This document shows positions 48,201-59,844 of a DNA stretch of 64,000 nucleotides, piece by piece (the first letter of the stretch is position 1; each line of letters begins with the position of its first letter). The position numbers and the translations under genes are program-made. The notes below the pieces were generated by a model. That model was not told the origin of the DNA and ran no database searches. It worked only from the letters and a program-made list of their open reading frames with translations. This DNA is from Mauremys mutica (taxonomy: Eukaryota > Chordata > Testudines > Geoemydidae), in the NCBI RefSeq assembly GCF_020497125.1, contig NC_059082.1:18527965-18591964 (forward strand), read 5' to 3'.

Positions 48201-51200
48201 GTGTAAGGAGAGAAAGAGCTAAGAAGCTTTCCACAAAGCCTGAAACTGGCAGGAGACTGACACAGAAAGTTCCAGCCAGAGAGGATGAGGGACATGGCTG
48301 CAGAAGGCAGAGAGAAAAGAGTGTTTCACTTCTGTCAGTAAGGTATAAGCTGAAAAGAATCATTATGGAGTTAACATTATCCACTCCAAACATTCGAGGC
48401 CAAATCCAGCTTGCCTCCGCCACACAAGAAGCTGCACTGAAGTTCAGAGATGCAATTCTTGTATGTTCCTATTCTATGTCAAACTCCTACTGACTTCAGC
48501 AAGAGCAGGACTGAGACCTATGCAAGGATTGGGAGTAGTAGTTCCATTGGCTAGTCTGAATGATTTAAAAAAAAAAAAAAAAAGCTCATGATATGCTCCC
48601 AGCAGAGCAATTTATACATTGTGAGTGGCCTCAGGACTGCTCTTTGAATTGATTCACTTCTACCTTCTATTCAAACCAAAATCAAATCAAATCATAGCGA
48701 TCTAAAGAAACACTTTGATTTCAGCATGCAAGGCTGAAGTAAAATTGAACATACCTCTCAACGCATCAAAGGCCTAGTTATTTAAGTTTGCTTCATATCA
48801 ACTCAAAGGGAATCTACAGTCCACGGGCAAAGAAAGGGTTTGTCCTTTGCAACAACAGAATCAAAAGGCAGCCTGGGAGTCTGGCAGCTGCAGGGAGCGA
48901 GAAAGGTTAGAGTGTCTCAGCGTGGGAAGGATCATCTCAGTGGGAGCAAGGATCTCTATACAGGAGGGCTGATGTCAGTGGAAGTGGGAGGGAAATGACG
49001 GTGAGGAGGGTTGTCATGGGAATGATTGAGAACTGGCTTTGGAAGGAGCAGAGAGGAATCAGAAGAGAGTTGGATGGCCTCAGTGGGAGTGAGGACACTA
49101 CATGTGGGAGTTTCAAAGAGAGGGAGAGCCCACCATGTGTTCCCAGGGTAGGGAATGCCCAGCCCAAGCAGGGCAGGAGAGCATGGTAGTCTCCATCATG
49201 TGTGATTAAATACGTACAGATTATATCTGATTAAATGAGAAAGTCAGTGTACATTGTAGTATTACAGAGCCATTAATTTATAGACTATTATAGATGTTAT
49301 TTCATTTTGGTTAACTACCCAGGAAAGGACAGTTCAACAGGTTTTGAACTAAGAATGCTTACTGTTTCTAAAGCCTTGGATTTCATCTGCTGGTCCCCAA
49401 CCAGCAGATAAAATCAAACAGCCTTTTACAACGTGACCTGCTTTTACCTTAAAATATCAGAGCCTTTGGTTTACTGCCCACTCCCCAAACACACCCCTTG
49501 GTGTGTGTATATCGTTGAAAATACACCTTGTCAAGGGCCATACAAGAAAAAGAAAATATTACACAAGTAAATTAACTGTGGCATGAAATACAGAGTGAAT
49601 GCATGAGAGCATGGTGAAGTACAAGGGTTCATTGACATGATGTTGGGACAGCATATTGCTCACAAAGAGCAATGCCATGAGCAAGCTATGCAAGTCATTC
49701 TACACAAGTGCCAATTAAACATTTACACCATATCAACATTTGCTCTGCTTATGCCACATTTTTAACTAAGCAAATATATTAATGTTTTAGACAGGGTTTT
49801 TTTTTTTTAAAACATATGGATTTTTTAAAAATCCTCCTTTCTGTAAAGCCAGGTATTTTAGTACCGTGAGTCCAATTATATAAAGTTCTGAGGGAGAGAA
49901 AAAAATATAGTTGGTACATTTAAAATATACATACAAGTATCAGAGCCTTAAAGTCCAAGATCTTGGGACCTTTTGGGGCTAAAAGCAAGTGCTGTCCCAT
50001 TGGTAGCCTGGGAATCTGTGCTTTATCAGTATTCGATAAAGCTCCATTTGCTAGTTTGGATGGGTTGTGTGATAATCAGACCTTAAACTTGTCACTGTTC
50101 CAGGGCTAAATATGGCAGAGCCTGCCCAAAGACCAATGTAAGTTTGGATTGAAAATTCTATATTTGGGGGGCAAAAAGGAAACATTTTTGTGGCAGGTTC
50201 ATTTTTTGAAGATGTGACACATTTGAAGCGGCTCAGAGATTAGTAGTGTTAGAACATCTCATGGGAGAACTGATTAATGGGGACACCAAATGCTATTTAT
50301 GATATGATTTCTTGGCTTGTTACATGGATATCACCACAGCCATTTATGCCAGATATAGATATTGCTACATACGTGTATGCCTACATACACTACACAAACT
50401 CTTCTGCAAGATTACTTTGGAAAAGGTTTGATTTTTTTCCTTCTTAAGAAAGAAATGTTAATCTTTGTAGACATATTTCATGGATGATGGGAGTCATAAA
50501 ATACAGTGGGAAGATATTTTACATTTAGTGATTCCCTGCCATCCGATCATAATGGGTATCGGACAACACTCTAAAATAGATACAGAATAAATCTCAGGAT
50601 CAGCTAGCAGGAGAGAGAGAACGAGAGAGTCTTCTTTTACATCTTGGATTTGGTTGGTTTTTTGTATGGTGCTTTTTTACTTGAAAATCTTACGTATTAT
50701 AACTAACATATTGGTCCAAGGAAACGTTTCTACAAACGCTAGTGAAAACAGGTGATGCACACACAGTGGGCCAAATTTTGTTCTTATGTGTAACTGTGGC
50801 TTTCCTGACTTCCATATGTAACAGAGGAGAGTTTGGCCCAGGTGTGAATATTGCTGAGAGACAGAGAAAAAATGTCACTCAGGCAGGTAACTGTGCTATA
50901 CACACAAATCAGAGGTGTTCCAACTACTGTATCACATGATAATCATTGGCTCAACCTCATGAGGTGCTGACCATGTTCTGCACAGTGCTGAGTGCCACTG
51001 AAGGTATCCAAGCACTTCAGAGAAGGTTCTCAGCCCTTTGCAAATGTTTAATGATTTGTGGTACCAAGCTCATTTCCACAGTTCCTCCTCGGACCAGAGT
51101 CCTACTAACTTCAAAGTTGTATCATTGTATGACCTTGCATCAAATCCTGCTCCCAACCTCCCACTGGCTTCAATGGAAGCAGGACTGGGCCCCTTAGTCT

Positions 51201-53227
51201 CAATTTTCCTGTGCTCCATTTCTTTGTAAAAGAACTTTACTGTATCACTGAGAGTGGGTGACACACCAATAGTACAATTCAGTTTTATACACAACACAAT
51301 TTCAGTGACAACATAGTTGTAAACTAACATAGTAAGGATAGTAAATGTGATAACAATATACAGGCTAATAATAACAGCAGAGAAAGTACAGTTCTATGCT
51401 GTTTTACATATCTGAAGGATAGCACAGGATTTTAAACAAGAAAGCCAGGAGGTGGAGAGGTGAAATCACATTTAGTATTACATTGATCTTGCAAAAACCC
51501 CACTCCCATTAAGGAAAAACAATCATTTTGCAGCAGTGTTGTCAGCGGGAACCTACCATCACAGCTATGAAATACGACTTTTTGTGAAAAAAACCTAGAC
51601 AATTACCGGCAAGATTAGAGTATGAACGTGAACTAAGATCAACTGCATGTCTAGCTGAGTTACCTCTGATGTCCCTGTCCCACTAACAAGCAAGCATCCT
51701 GAAAATAAAAAAATAAATAAACTGTTTTCTTCTTCCCTGGATTCTCTGAAAATATATATTATTTAACAGAGTAAACACATAGAAGACTAAGGCATCTTTA
51801 CACGCGAATGTTATATGATTTTCTTGTTTAAAATGCTGTGAGATCCTTCAAGGATATACTTGAAAATCAGAAAAAATAAATAAAAGCTACCCAAACAAAT
51901 CTCAGAGATCTGATGACAACATAAATAACCTGTATTTCTTTATTGTAGTTTCCATGATTCCATCAGCATACCTTGGTGTGTATGCAGTCTTATAGCTCAG
52001 TTTCTTGTGTCTTATTTAGAACACAAATACAAATATTAATCTGGCAAATAATTGCTCTAGTTATTCATCCTATTACCTACATAGTTTCTTCTTGCATCCC
52101 ACATTTTTTCAACTCTATGAAGTGACATTGTTATATTTGGGGGCAAGTAATTTAAGAGAATCACCCACACCACAGAAACAATTTGTTGTCGTTCACAATC
52201 AATAACGTAGACACGTTCTTAATACAGATTGCAAAAGGTTCAGAAAACTGTACAAATGATTAGAGGTATTGTAAGCTGCAAAATGTTGTGACCCTTTGTT
52301 AGTTCCTTTCTGTAGGTCATACCTATGTCTTATATTTACAGCATGTGTATCTCTTAACAGATATCACGGTAAGCCAGGGATCAGCCATGTTATATAATAG
52401 CTCCTGTGCATCCATAACTTGTCTTTTCATTTGTACTTATTTATTTCTACAAAATGCAGAATGCTTCAAAAAACTGAGAAAACACTCAACCACAAAAACT
52501 ATATTATTAACTTAACAAATATAGGCCACTCACAGAAAGTAAATATAAATGCAATTCTTCAGTGCTCCTAACTTATTTTAAAAATCACAAATTCTTTCAG
52601 TATGTGCCTTTCTGTGAGGCACACTGGGATTATGCTATATGTACATATACACACACTAATACTCTACAAAATAGCTTGTCTAGAAAAGCAAGCAAAGTCA
52701 ACAAGTGGTTAATGTAAATCAGAACCCTATCCAAAAATTCCTGTTCCAGCTTTCTGATGGGAAGAAAGGGTTTAAAGTGACCGGCCCATTTACCAGATAG
52801 TTCTATATGGCATTGGTATTTTGCGCCCCAAAAGGCAAGCACAAATAGCAATATTTGATAAGTCAATAACAGATGTAAATACATGTTAGTTGCAGTGCAG
52901 GCTCACACAAGCCTTGTCCCACCATAGAAATCTCTGCTGCTGAATGCAGAGGGCCTATCTGCTTGCCTTGATCTAATGATTGACAATGACATTTAAACAG
53001 CTCTCCTTTTCCACTACACCAAAAACTCTTCCCATGGAATGAAGAAACAGGTTTGGGAACATCGACAAAGTAGTTTCATGAGACTGATTAGTTTATAAAC
53101 TGACTAACTGCTATTAAAGCTTTCCCACAATCAGCTTTCGCACTCAGATAGCCTCCTTGGGTCAAATCACTGGAGCCAACTCCTGTTCTGAGAGAAATAG
53201 TGCTTATATGTCTAGCACTTTTTTTAC
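45245..53227 (-). other. PDE8B intron 1, promoter-proximal part
   Basis: Eight kilobases of AT-rich DNA next to exon 1. It holds palindromic MITE remnants at 45908-45990 (GGGCCTGACCCTATTGACG opposed by GGAACAGGATCAGGCCC), 46690-46800, 48400-48520, 50765-50840 and 51141-51195. It also has a GA-rich run at about 47933-47952 and A-runs at 48564. No further exon, RNA gene or recent transposon was recognised. Confidence 0.5.
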
Positions 53228-53488
53228 CTTCAAGCTGGATCTGCTGGTCTGGGTGTCTGGCTCCATGCTCTGGCTGTTCTCCCTCTTGTCTTTCTTAGAG
53301 GAATTAGTCCTCACCTTATAAGTGGATGTGTTGGAGGATTTAATGAATAATCCCGGGACAGAGTTGCCTTGCTGTTGCTGAGACATGGTTGTGTTGGTCT
53401 GGTGAGGGGAATTGGACTCCTCAGACTCTTTGCTACTGTGATAAACCACCCTGCTGTCAGAGATGTGGATGCTTGGAGCACAGCCCAT
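53228..53488 (-). CDS. PDE8B: PDE8B-like exon 1 (N-terminal 87 codons)
   Basis: This is the first coding exon of a high-affinity cAMP-specific phosphodiesterase of the PDE8 family, probably PDE8B. The peptide starts MGCAPSIHIS, the signature N-terminus shared by PDE8A and PDE8B. Gly2 is a likely myristoylation site and Cys3 a likely palmitoylation site. Downstream, VVYHSSKESEESNSPHQT and VPGLFIK align in spacing with PDE8B, and the exon ends at DTQTSRSSLK, like the PDE8B exon-1 end around ETQT. The ATG has a strong context (A at -3, G at +4). AAG is followed by GTAAAA, giving a phase-0 donor at 53227-53226; the apparent continuation VKKVLDI is intron. The receiver, PAS and catalytic domains must lie in later exons beyond position 1. 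PDE8A is the alternative; the SNSP and PGLF blocks favour PDE8B. Confidence 0.8.
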
Positions 53489-53588
53489 GCTTTGTGACCA
53501 CTTTGGGACTATTTCTAAAAAAAATTTCCCCTCCTTCCAGTGGGTCTTGTCCCTTTGATTATTATTATAACTGTTTTGTTTGTTTTTT

Positions 53589-53593
53589 AACAG
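53589..53593 (+). other. Candidate plus-strand splice acceptor
   Basis: A long pyrimidine-rich run, CTGTTTTGTTTGTTTTTTAACAG, ends at 53593. It is a strong-looking 3' splice site on the strand opposite the phosphodiesterase. An exon starting here would be a noncoding antisense exon entering the CpG-rich region. No transcript evidence is available from sequence alone. Confidence 0.25.
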
Positions 53594-53599
53594 GTTGAA

Positions 53600-55200
53600 T
53601 CTCCTTCCTGCTTCTCCGCTACGCTCGGGAGCATTGTCATCGGTCCTTTCTACACCCCCAGGAACGTGTGTTCTCTTCCTCCTCCAGGAAACCGGGATCC
53701 GCGGCGCGCAAGATCAGCAGCGGGGCGGGGAGGGGGTTCAGGAGCTGGCCGAGTTCATGCTTTCACCGGTTCTCTCTTGCAAATGAAGCCATCTCCAAAT
53801 CGCGGTAGGATTTTCGGTCAGCCCGGGCAAAGGGACGGGGGGGGAGGCAGCCACACCAGCGTCTCCTCGGACTAAGCGCTCAGCGCCCTGAACATTGGAC
53901 CATTTCCCTCTCCGCACTAGCCCACGGAACCGAATATTTTCCACTGGGGTTTGCAACGTGTTACAAATTAACCCTGGGGGCCGGGGGGGGAGGTCTCCCC
54001 CCACACACCTTGTCTCCCACAGCCCTCACCGGGCGCTGCGTGTCGATTTATCCCGCTCACCGAGATCAAGACCCGATCCTGTTCGTTGCCTTGAGCCTTT
54101 TTTTTTTTTGGAGGGGGGGGAATCAAACCCCCCCTCCTCTCCCGAGCTAGAGGGTGTTCCTCGATCACGCTCCCGTCCGATTCATGTTCCTCTCCGTCCT
54201 CCTCCGGCCCCGCCGCCGCCGCGCAGGCTGGCTATTGACATTCACGGGCTAGCCTCCTCTCGGCAAGGGCTTCGGAAGGCAGAGTCCCCCCTTCGGGAAC
54301 AGGGGGGTTCTTCTAGCCAGCAGAACACTCCATGCCGCGGGGCGAGCCAGCCAGCGCTCCCGGCTGCACTGCACCAGCCTGGCAAGGGGCGGCTGGGTGG
54401 GAGGCACGGGGGAAGCAAGCTCAGAGGTTGACTCGGGGAAGGGGGGGGGGTGGGCAACCATAAGAGCAACCCTAACAAAAATACTGCATAACTCGGAGGG
54501 GGGCTGCTGAGATCCAGAGGAGGAGCCGGCTCAGCTGGCGGAGGCATCAAAGGGCCTCCTCCATGTTTTGTGGTCACAGAAAAGATGCAAAACGTTGCAC
54601 ACACATTAGAAAAAAAATTATCCTAGCGTCCCATCTCCGCGGCATGCATTAAAATGGCGAGCGGTTTAATTCCCAGGCATTCGCTCTCCCTGCAGCTGAG
54701 GCTGGGCAGGAGGGATGCCTCTCCGCGGCGTCTCCTTTCCTTGCTCCGTGCCTGTGGATGCTGGTCTTATTGATGCTTCTCAGCAGCAAACTCCCCCCAA
54801 CCCGCCTTGCCTGCCCCCCTGCGCTCCAAAGCTGCCCGCTTGCGAGGCTTCCCCTTGCAATTCTGCCCCGGTGTTTGACAGCGGCGGCGGCGCGACGGAG
54901 CCAATACAAGCACCCGCCAGCGGTGACCTCCAGCCTTTATTGGCGTCAATGCAAATGAGCCGGCGAGGGCCAATCTGCGGCGGCCCGGCCGGAGCCAGGC
55001 GGCCCCGCGCGAGGGAGCGAATTTCAAACTGCTCCCGTCGCCGCCGGGCCCCTGCGCACCCACCGCGGGCTGGTCCCACTAGCGCACGCAGCGCGCTCGG
55101 GGCTGGCCCCCGGCTCTGCACGCCAGCGCCAGTGCACCGAGCAGGGGTGTCTCCACGGGGAAGCTGGGGCGCCACCTGGCGCGAGCCCCTTTGAGGGCTA
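53600..55200 (-). promoter_or_regulatory. CpG-rich promoter region of the PDE8B-like gene
   Basis: The GC and CpG density rises sharply compared with both sides. CCGCCGCCGCCGCG lies near 54207, and clusters of CGGCGGC near 54880 and 54975. It sits directly upstream of exon 1 on the minus strand. Within it, 54901-54974 has CCAAT (54901-54905), ATTGG (54939-54943), an ATGCAAAT octamer (54949-54956) and another CCAAT (54970-54974). No clear TATA box is placed consistently, as expected for CpG-island promoters. The transcription start cannot be fixed. Frames on both strands here are GC-driven artefacts. Confidence 0.7.
54949..54956. promoter_or_regulatory. Octamer motif flanked by CCAAT boxes
   Basis: ATGCAAAT lies 5 bp beyond an inverted CCAAT (ATTGG, 54939-54943) and 13 bp before another CCAAT (54970-54974). 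GTCA (a CRE-like half, TGACG on the minus strand) lies between. The arrangement resembles a POU/NF-Y promoter module. Confidence 0.5.
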
Positions 55201-55281
55201 AAGTAAGGGGAGCCCACCATACTGGCCCTGGCATTGGCCCATTGGTTGCAGCACCTGTGGTGGCTGGGAGCTAGGATTGGC

Positions 55282-55821
55282 CAGGGCCGCCCAGAGGGTG
55301 GGGGCAAGAGGGGCAATTTGCCCCAGGCCCCGAGCCCCACAGGGGCCCCAACCAGAGTTTTTCGGAGCCCCTGGAGCGGGGTCCTTCACTCGCTCCGGGG
55401 GGCCCCAGAAAACTCTTGCGGGGCCGGGCCCAGGAGCTTCTTCGCTCCCGGTCTTCGCCGGCGGAGGGTCCTTCCTCTCCGGGGCGGAAGGACCCCCCGC
55501 TGGCGAATTACCGCCGAAGACGGAGCGGGACCCGCCGCCGAAGTTCAGCTCGGTCTTCGGCGGTAATTCGGCAGCGGGGGGCCCTTCCGTTCCGGGACCC
55601 GCCACCGAAGTGCCCCAAAGACCCGCGGCGGGAGCCCCCCTCCGCCGAATTACCGCCGAAGACCGGGCTGCACTTCGGCAGTGGGTCCCGCTTCGGCGGT
55701 AATTGGGCAGCGGGGGGGCCCCCGCCGCGGGTCTTCGGGGCACTTCGGCGGCGGGTCCCGGAACGGAAGGGCCCCCCACTGCCGAAGATCCCGGGCCCCC
55801 GGAATCCTCTGGGCGGCCCTG
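55282..55821. mobile_element. hAT-type element, 7/8 TSD
   Basis: Starts CAGGGCCGCCCAGAGG and ends CCTCTGGGCGGCCCTG, a perfect 16-bp inverted repeat. GGATTGGC (55274-55281) and GGACTGGC (55822-55829) flank it. The interior is made of repeated AATTACCGCCGAAGAC/GGCGGTAATT units on both strands, so frames in this interval (55198-55970) are not genes. It sits at the upstream edge of the CpG-rich promoter region. Confidence 0.92.
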
Positions 55822-55849
55822 GGACTGGCTCCATTTCCAGATTTGCATC

Positions 55850-55935
55850 TGTCTGCCCATCCCCAGGCGTCACCGAGCTGAGCCTCAATCTCCTCATCTG
55901 TAAAGTGGGGGTGGTGATGATACTCACCTACCCCA
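55850..55935 (+). repeat. MIR-like SINE fragment
   Basis: AGCCTCAATCTCCTCATCTG, then TAAAGTGGGGGTGGTGATGA and TACTCACCTACC, is a typical MIR core and tail. Confidence 0.6.
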
Positions 55936-55972
55936 AATGGGGGGTTGTTTGGTTCACGATCCTAACCTAAGG

Positions 55973-56319
55973 CAGGGCTTTTCAACCTTTTTTCATTTGC
56001 AGACCCTTAAACATTTTCAAATGATGGCATGGACCGCTTTGGAAATCTTAGACATAGTCCGTGTCCCCTCTGGGGTCCGTGGCTCACAGATTGAAAACCA
56101 CTGTCCATCGCAGCTCCCACTGGCGGTTCGCTGCTCCGGGCCAATGGGGGCAGCGGGAAGCCACGCCCAGTACATCCCTCGGCCCATGCTGCTTCCAGCA
56201 GCTCCCATTGGCCTGGATCAGCGAAACACAGCCAGTGGGAACAGCGATCGGCCGAACCTGCGGAGGTGGTAGGTAAACAAACTGGTCCAGACCGCCAGGG
56301 TAGAGGTTGCCGACCCCTG
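55973..56319. mobile_element. Composite hAT-type MITE
   Basis: The right end GAGGTTGCCGACCCCTG belongs to the family at 3173 and 40842. The left end, CAGGGCTTTTCAACC, is a different terminus and forms an inner inverted pair with GATTGAAAACCACTG (56089-56103). The interior 56104-56280 (GCAGCTCCCACTGGC, GGGCCAATGGGGGCAGCGG) matches the other family. The outer flanks (ACCTAAGG, TGCTAGGT) do not form a convincing duplication. Confidence 0.6.
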
Positions 56320-56329
56320 TGCTAGGTAA

Positions 56330-59300
56330 ATCACAAGGAGCATTGTGGTGAACACACCACCACCCCTACAGAAGCTGCTCTGTTATATACATTATTCTCT
56401 GCACCTGCTCTAATGTGCAGTTTTATTTTGTCAAGCTGAGAGTCCTTGATTTAAAAACAGTTTTGTTTGTTAATTGAGATTTCAGAGGTCTCATTAAAAC
56501 ACACTAAAATCCTTAAGTAGCAACGGGGGGGATTCTTTAAACTAATCTGCCAAATAAGCGAGACCTGGCCCAGGTCTGCTCCCTTCATTATGGAGTGTGG
56601 GTAAGTTGAGGTTTTGTACTTGAAGGGATTCCGCCTCCATATTGTGTATGAAGAATACGACATATCCTTCCCCAAATTGCAGCACTTATGCTGCATACAG
56701 AATTTTCTGAGAATTTAAAGCTAGTTGTTAGTTTAAAAATGGGTCCTTTTGAAATGTAGCACCGTGTCATATCTTTTTATGTCTTGAATAATCTCAGTAA
56801 GGAACTAAGACTCTTCAAACTTTCCAGATAATTAACTCACTGAAGTCTCATGCACAGGGTACATTTGAAAAAATTACCTTAAAATAAAGCTCATGTTAAT
56901 GACTATTGTAACTAGTAACTATGATCAAGGAGAGGGCCAGTAGCTTAGGTCATTGACTTGACCGAACTGAAGCCCTGGTGACAGTAGAAATAACTCAATC
57001 TACACTTTAACTCTACAGCTAATTTGCATGTTTCAGTTCTATTGGTTATAATGAGTCAGTGCCTGAAGATGGACTCATGTCAAGAGTTCTCATTGTTACA
57101 TTGCTTAGCTCAATTGACTGTCACTGCTCCTCAAAGGTTTTATGGCCACAAGCTCTCTTGGGCATCAGTATTTGAAAGGCTCCACTGCACACCAAATACA
57201 GCACTGCCACGGGAGCTGAGTCAGGAGCACACAAGGAGCCCTTAAAGCATAGGTGTTAACTCAGGGACTAAACTCTCTATCCCAGTTCTTCCATTTCTAT
57301 AGCATTTGTCTTCCTAAGAGCTCTCTTCCCCCAAGACTTCCTCTGAGGACCACCACAACTTGCTTCCCTCTGCCCCTTCCACTCCTTCCCTGCCTTGTAG
57401 TGGTAATGAATTGGCGGGGGGAGAAGAGGAATAGCATCTTTAAAGAACAATAATCTAATCTAGAACCTAGATACTAGTATGCACTAATCATAATTGTATA
57501 ATCATCACATGGCATCACTATAGAGCAGAGTTGAGCTTGTTTGGATGCCTTAACTATGAATTTCCATACCCCTGAAATGTTTGGATTTCTTTTAACCTTA
57601 ATTCTGAATTTCTTGGATTTGTAATGCTTGGTTTGGGGATAATTACAACATCCCTGTAATGTTTTATACCTTTAACTAGACTATATTTACAATATATACT
57701 TTCAGCCTTAACTTTATCTTAATGTTAGCTTCTGTCTGCGAACATCTGTTAGTGGTGGGAGGGCTCTATGAAGTAGGCAATGAATGCAAGAGCACCAACG
57801 TCATGCATTTAAGCATATTTTAAAATGTTGCAGTAACTTTAGATGTTTGTACTATTCTATGTTATAGACAACGTCAACTGCTTAAATGCTCTTTATCAAA
57901 TAATAGATGTAACTAAATACAAAAAAGAAGTGTTATCTGAGTGTAATGCAAACTTCTAAGAATTCTCTTAAGATCACAGATGTTCAACTAATCTGGTACC
58001 AATGTGTGAATTGTGACAGTACAAATGCTAGACAGTTTTAGAACACACTACAAACGCTTGAAAGCAACTGTCTCTAATGCAGAGTATTAAGTGTCAGCAC
58101 AGCCAATACCCACTACCTAAAAGTTATTTAACCAACAACGAACACTTCAGACACAGAAAAAAGAACCTACAGCTACCCCCAAAACTTTGTCAATGCGGCG
58201 TTAAGGGCACTGAGCTCAGCTACGCTCAAACCTCTGTAAACAAGAAACTGAGAAGTAGGGTAATACAAACAAACTTCTGAAAACCAGGAAATATGGAGTT
58301 GAAAGACGCATCACCCCCCACAACACACCCTTAACTCTGACCTCTTCAAGTGATACCCCAACACACCGATAATATACAGACGAGCACTCTGCCCTTACAG
58401 ATACTACAGAACACTGTGAACCAAGCAGATTAGCACTGTCAGACAAAGACATACCTTTATATTCTAAGGCAAAATGTCGGTTTAGGTCAGGTATAGCAAA
58501 CGGGAGCAAACGAACCTACTCCACACAAGTCATCCCAGACTTGTAATATGTTACCACCTCTTCACCTAGGCCTTGAGGAGTCCTTCAGAGACATTGCTTT
58601 TACTTCCCCAGCACCAAGCCCTAGAAATCAGTCATGTGTTGCCACCAGACTGCTGACAATCCCCATGGCAAGAAGACCCATTGCGCATCATTACTGACAC
58701 AATGACAGAACTCAGCACTGAAATGAAGCATGCTGGATCCTTCAAGGTGTATGTGCACCTCTCCTTACATCAGTGACAGCTTTGCCAAGCTGCTTTATCT
58801 TATCCCTCCACCATTCAGTACATCTACCCTAATACAATGAATGCAGCTAGTGCATGCAGATAAATACTGGAATTCAAATCTCTAGAAGACAACACAAACA
58901 ATGGCATATTCTCTTTGTCATTCTTCGGGTCTGCTTGTCATGGCACCACCCTTACACGACCATTCCCAGTGTCTATTGCCAGCTCCAACAGGGGCAGAGT
59001 TAAGGTTGCATTGCAGGAGGGGCATGTCCCTTAATTCTGTATTGCTGGTTTCCAGAAGTTTAAGTTTGTGTTACATTAACTCTTTGTTTCCTGGTGTTCA
59101 GAGGCTTGAGTGTAGCTGAATTCAATGTTCTAAAAGGAACAAGGCACCTTGGTGCATCCTTAAGTCTGCGTTAATCAAGTTTAGGCGCAGTTAATTTTCT
59201 TGTTCTTTTTAATAATAAATTCTTAGCATCCCCCCGTACCACAGCCCAGCTCTCCCCCTCCAGTGCCTTTGACTCCTTGGCAGTGATGAAACCGGCTACA

Positions 59301-59680
59301 GAAGGCAGTGGCTGCATGTTAGTCCCTGTACTGCTCCTGCATCATCTTCTTGTCCCCCATCTCTGTCTGTCCAGCACAACCCATCCCTTCTTCCAACAGA
59401 AGGGTGGGCACTGATGTAGGCCCACAGGCTGAGAAGCTGGGAAGAAGATGCAGGAACAGTGCTGGGACCAAAATGGAGACAGTGGGGGCATGTTCTGAAG
59501 TGAGGACAAATGTGAGGGGGGCAGGGTATTGGTGTGGGGCAGTTTGGGAGGACAGAGCTTAACACACACACCCAACATTCCCCACTGCACAATGCTAATC
59601 CCCTCTTTTCCACATCACTCTTTCCTGCTCTGCTCCAACCCTCCTCCCGCTCATCCCTCTCACTGCTCAACCCCAGTCAC
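56330..59680. other. Upstream flank, nothing recognised
   Basis: AT-rich intergenic-like DNA. Small frames such as 58216-58509 and 59296-59670 lack domains. AATAAATTC near 59214 follows a T-rich stretch, but no gene can be tied to it. Confidence 0.4.
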
Positions 59681-59844
59681 TGTGAGGGCGGCGTTTCTGC
59701 GGGAGGTTCACCGGTCCTACAGTTTTGGCGGTAATTCAGCGGTGGGTATGTTGAAGGCGCGGGACCAGCGGACCTCTCGCAGAAACGCCGCCGAAGGCTG
59801 CCTGACTGCCATGCTTGGAGCGGCAAAAAACAGAGCCGCCCCTG
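59681..59844. mobile_element. hAT-like fragment
   Basis: An inverted pair, GGCGGCGTTTCTGCGGGAGG and CTCTCGCAGAAACGCCGCC, is followed by GCTGCCTGACTGCCATGC. The right terminus is CAGAGCCGCCCCTG (CAGGGGCGGCTCTG in complement). The matching left terminus is missing. Confidence 0.6.

Noticed and set aside
53204..53227. Last seven codons of the exon-1 frame (VKKVLDI)
   Set aside because: They follow a clear AAG/GTAAAA donor and are intron read-through.
53666..54431. Plus-strand 178-codon frame in the CpG region
   Set aside because: Low-complexity proline/arginine/serine translation of promoter DNA; no family recognised.
54649..55340. Long frames upstream of PDE8B (up to 186 codons)
   Set aside because: Frames exist on both strands in CpG-rich DNA and none shows a recognisable domain or splice pattern.
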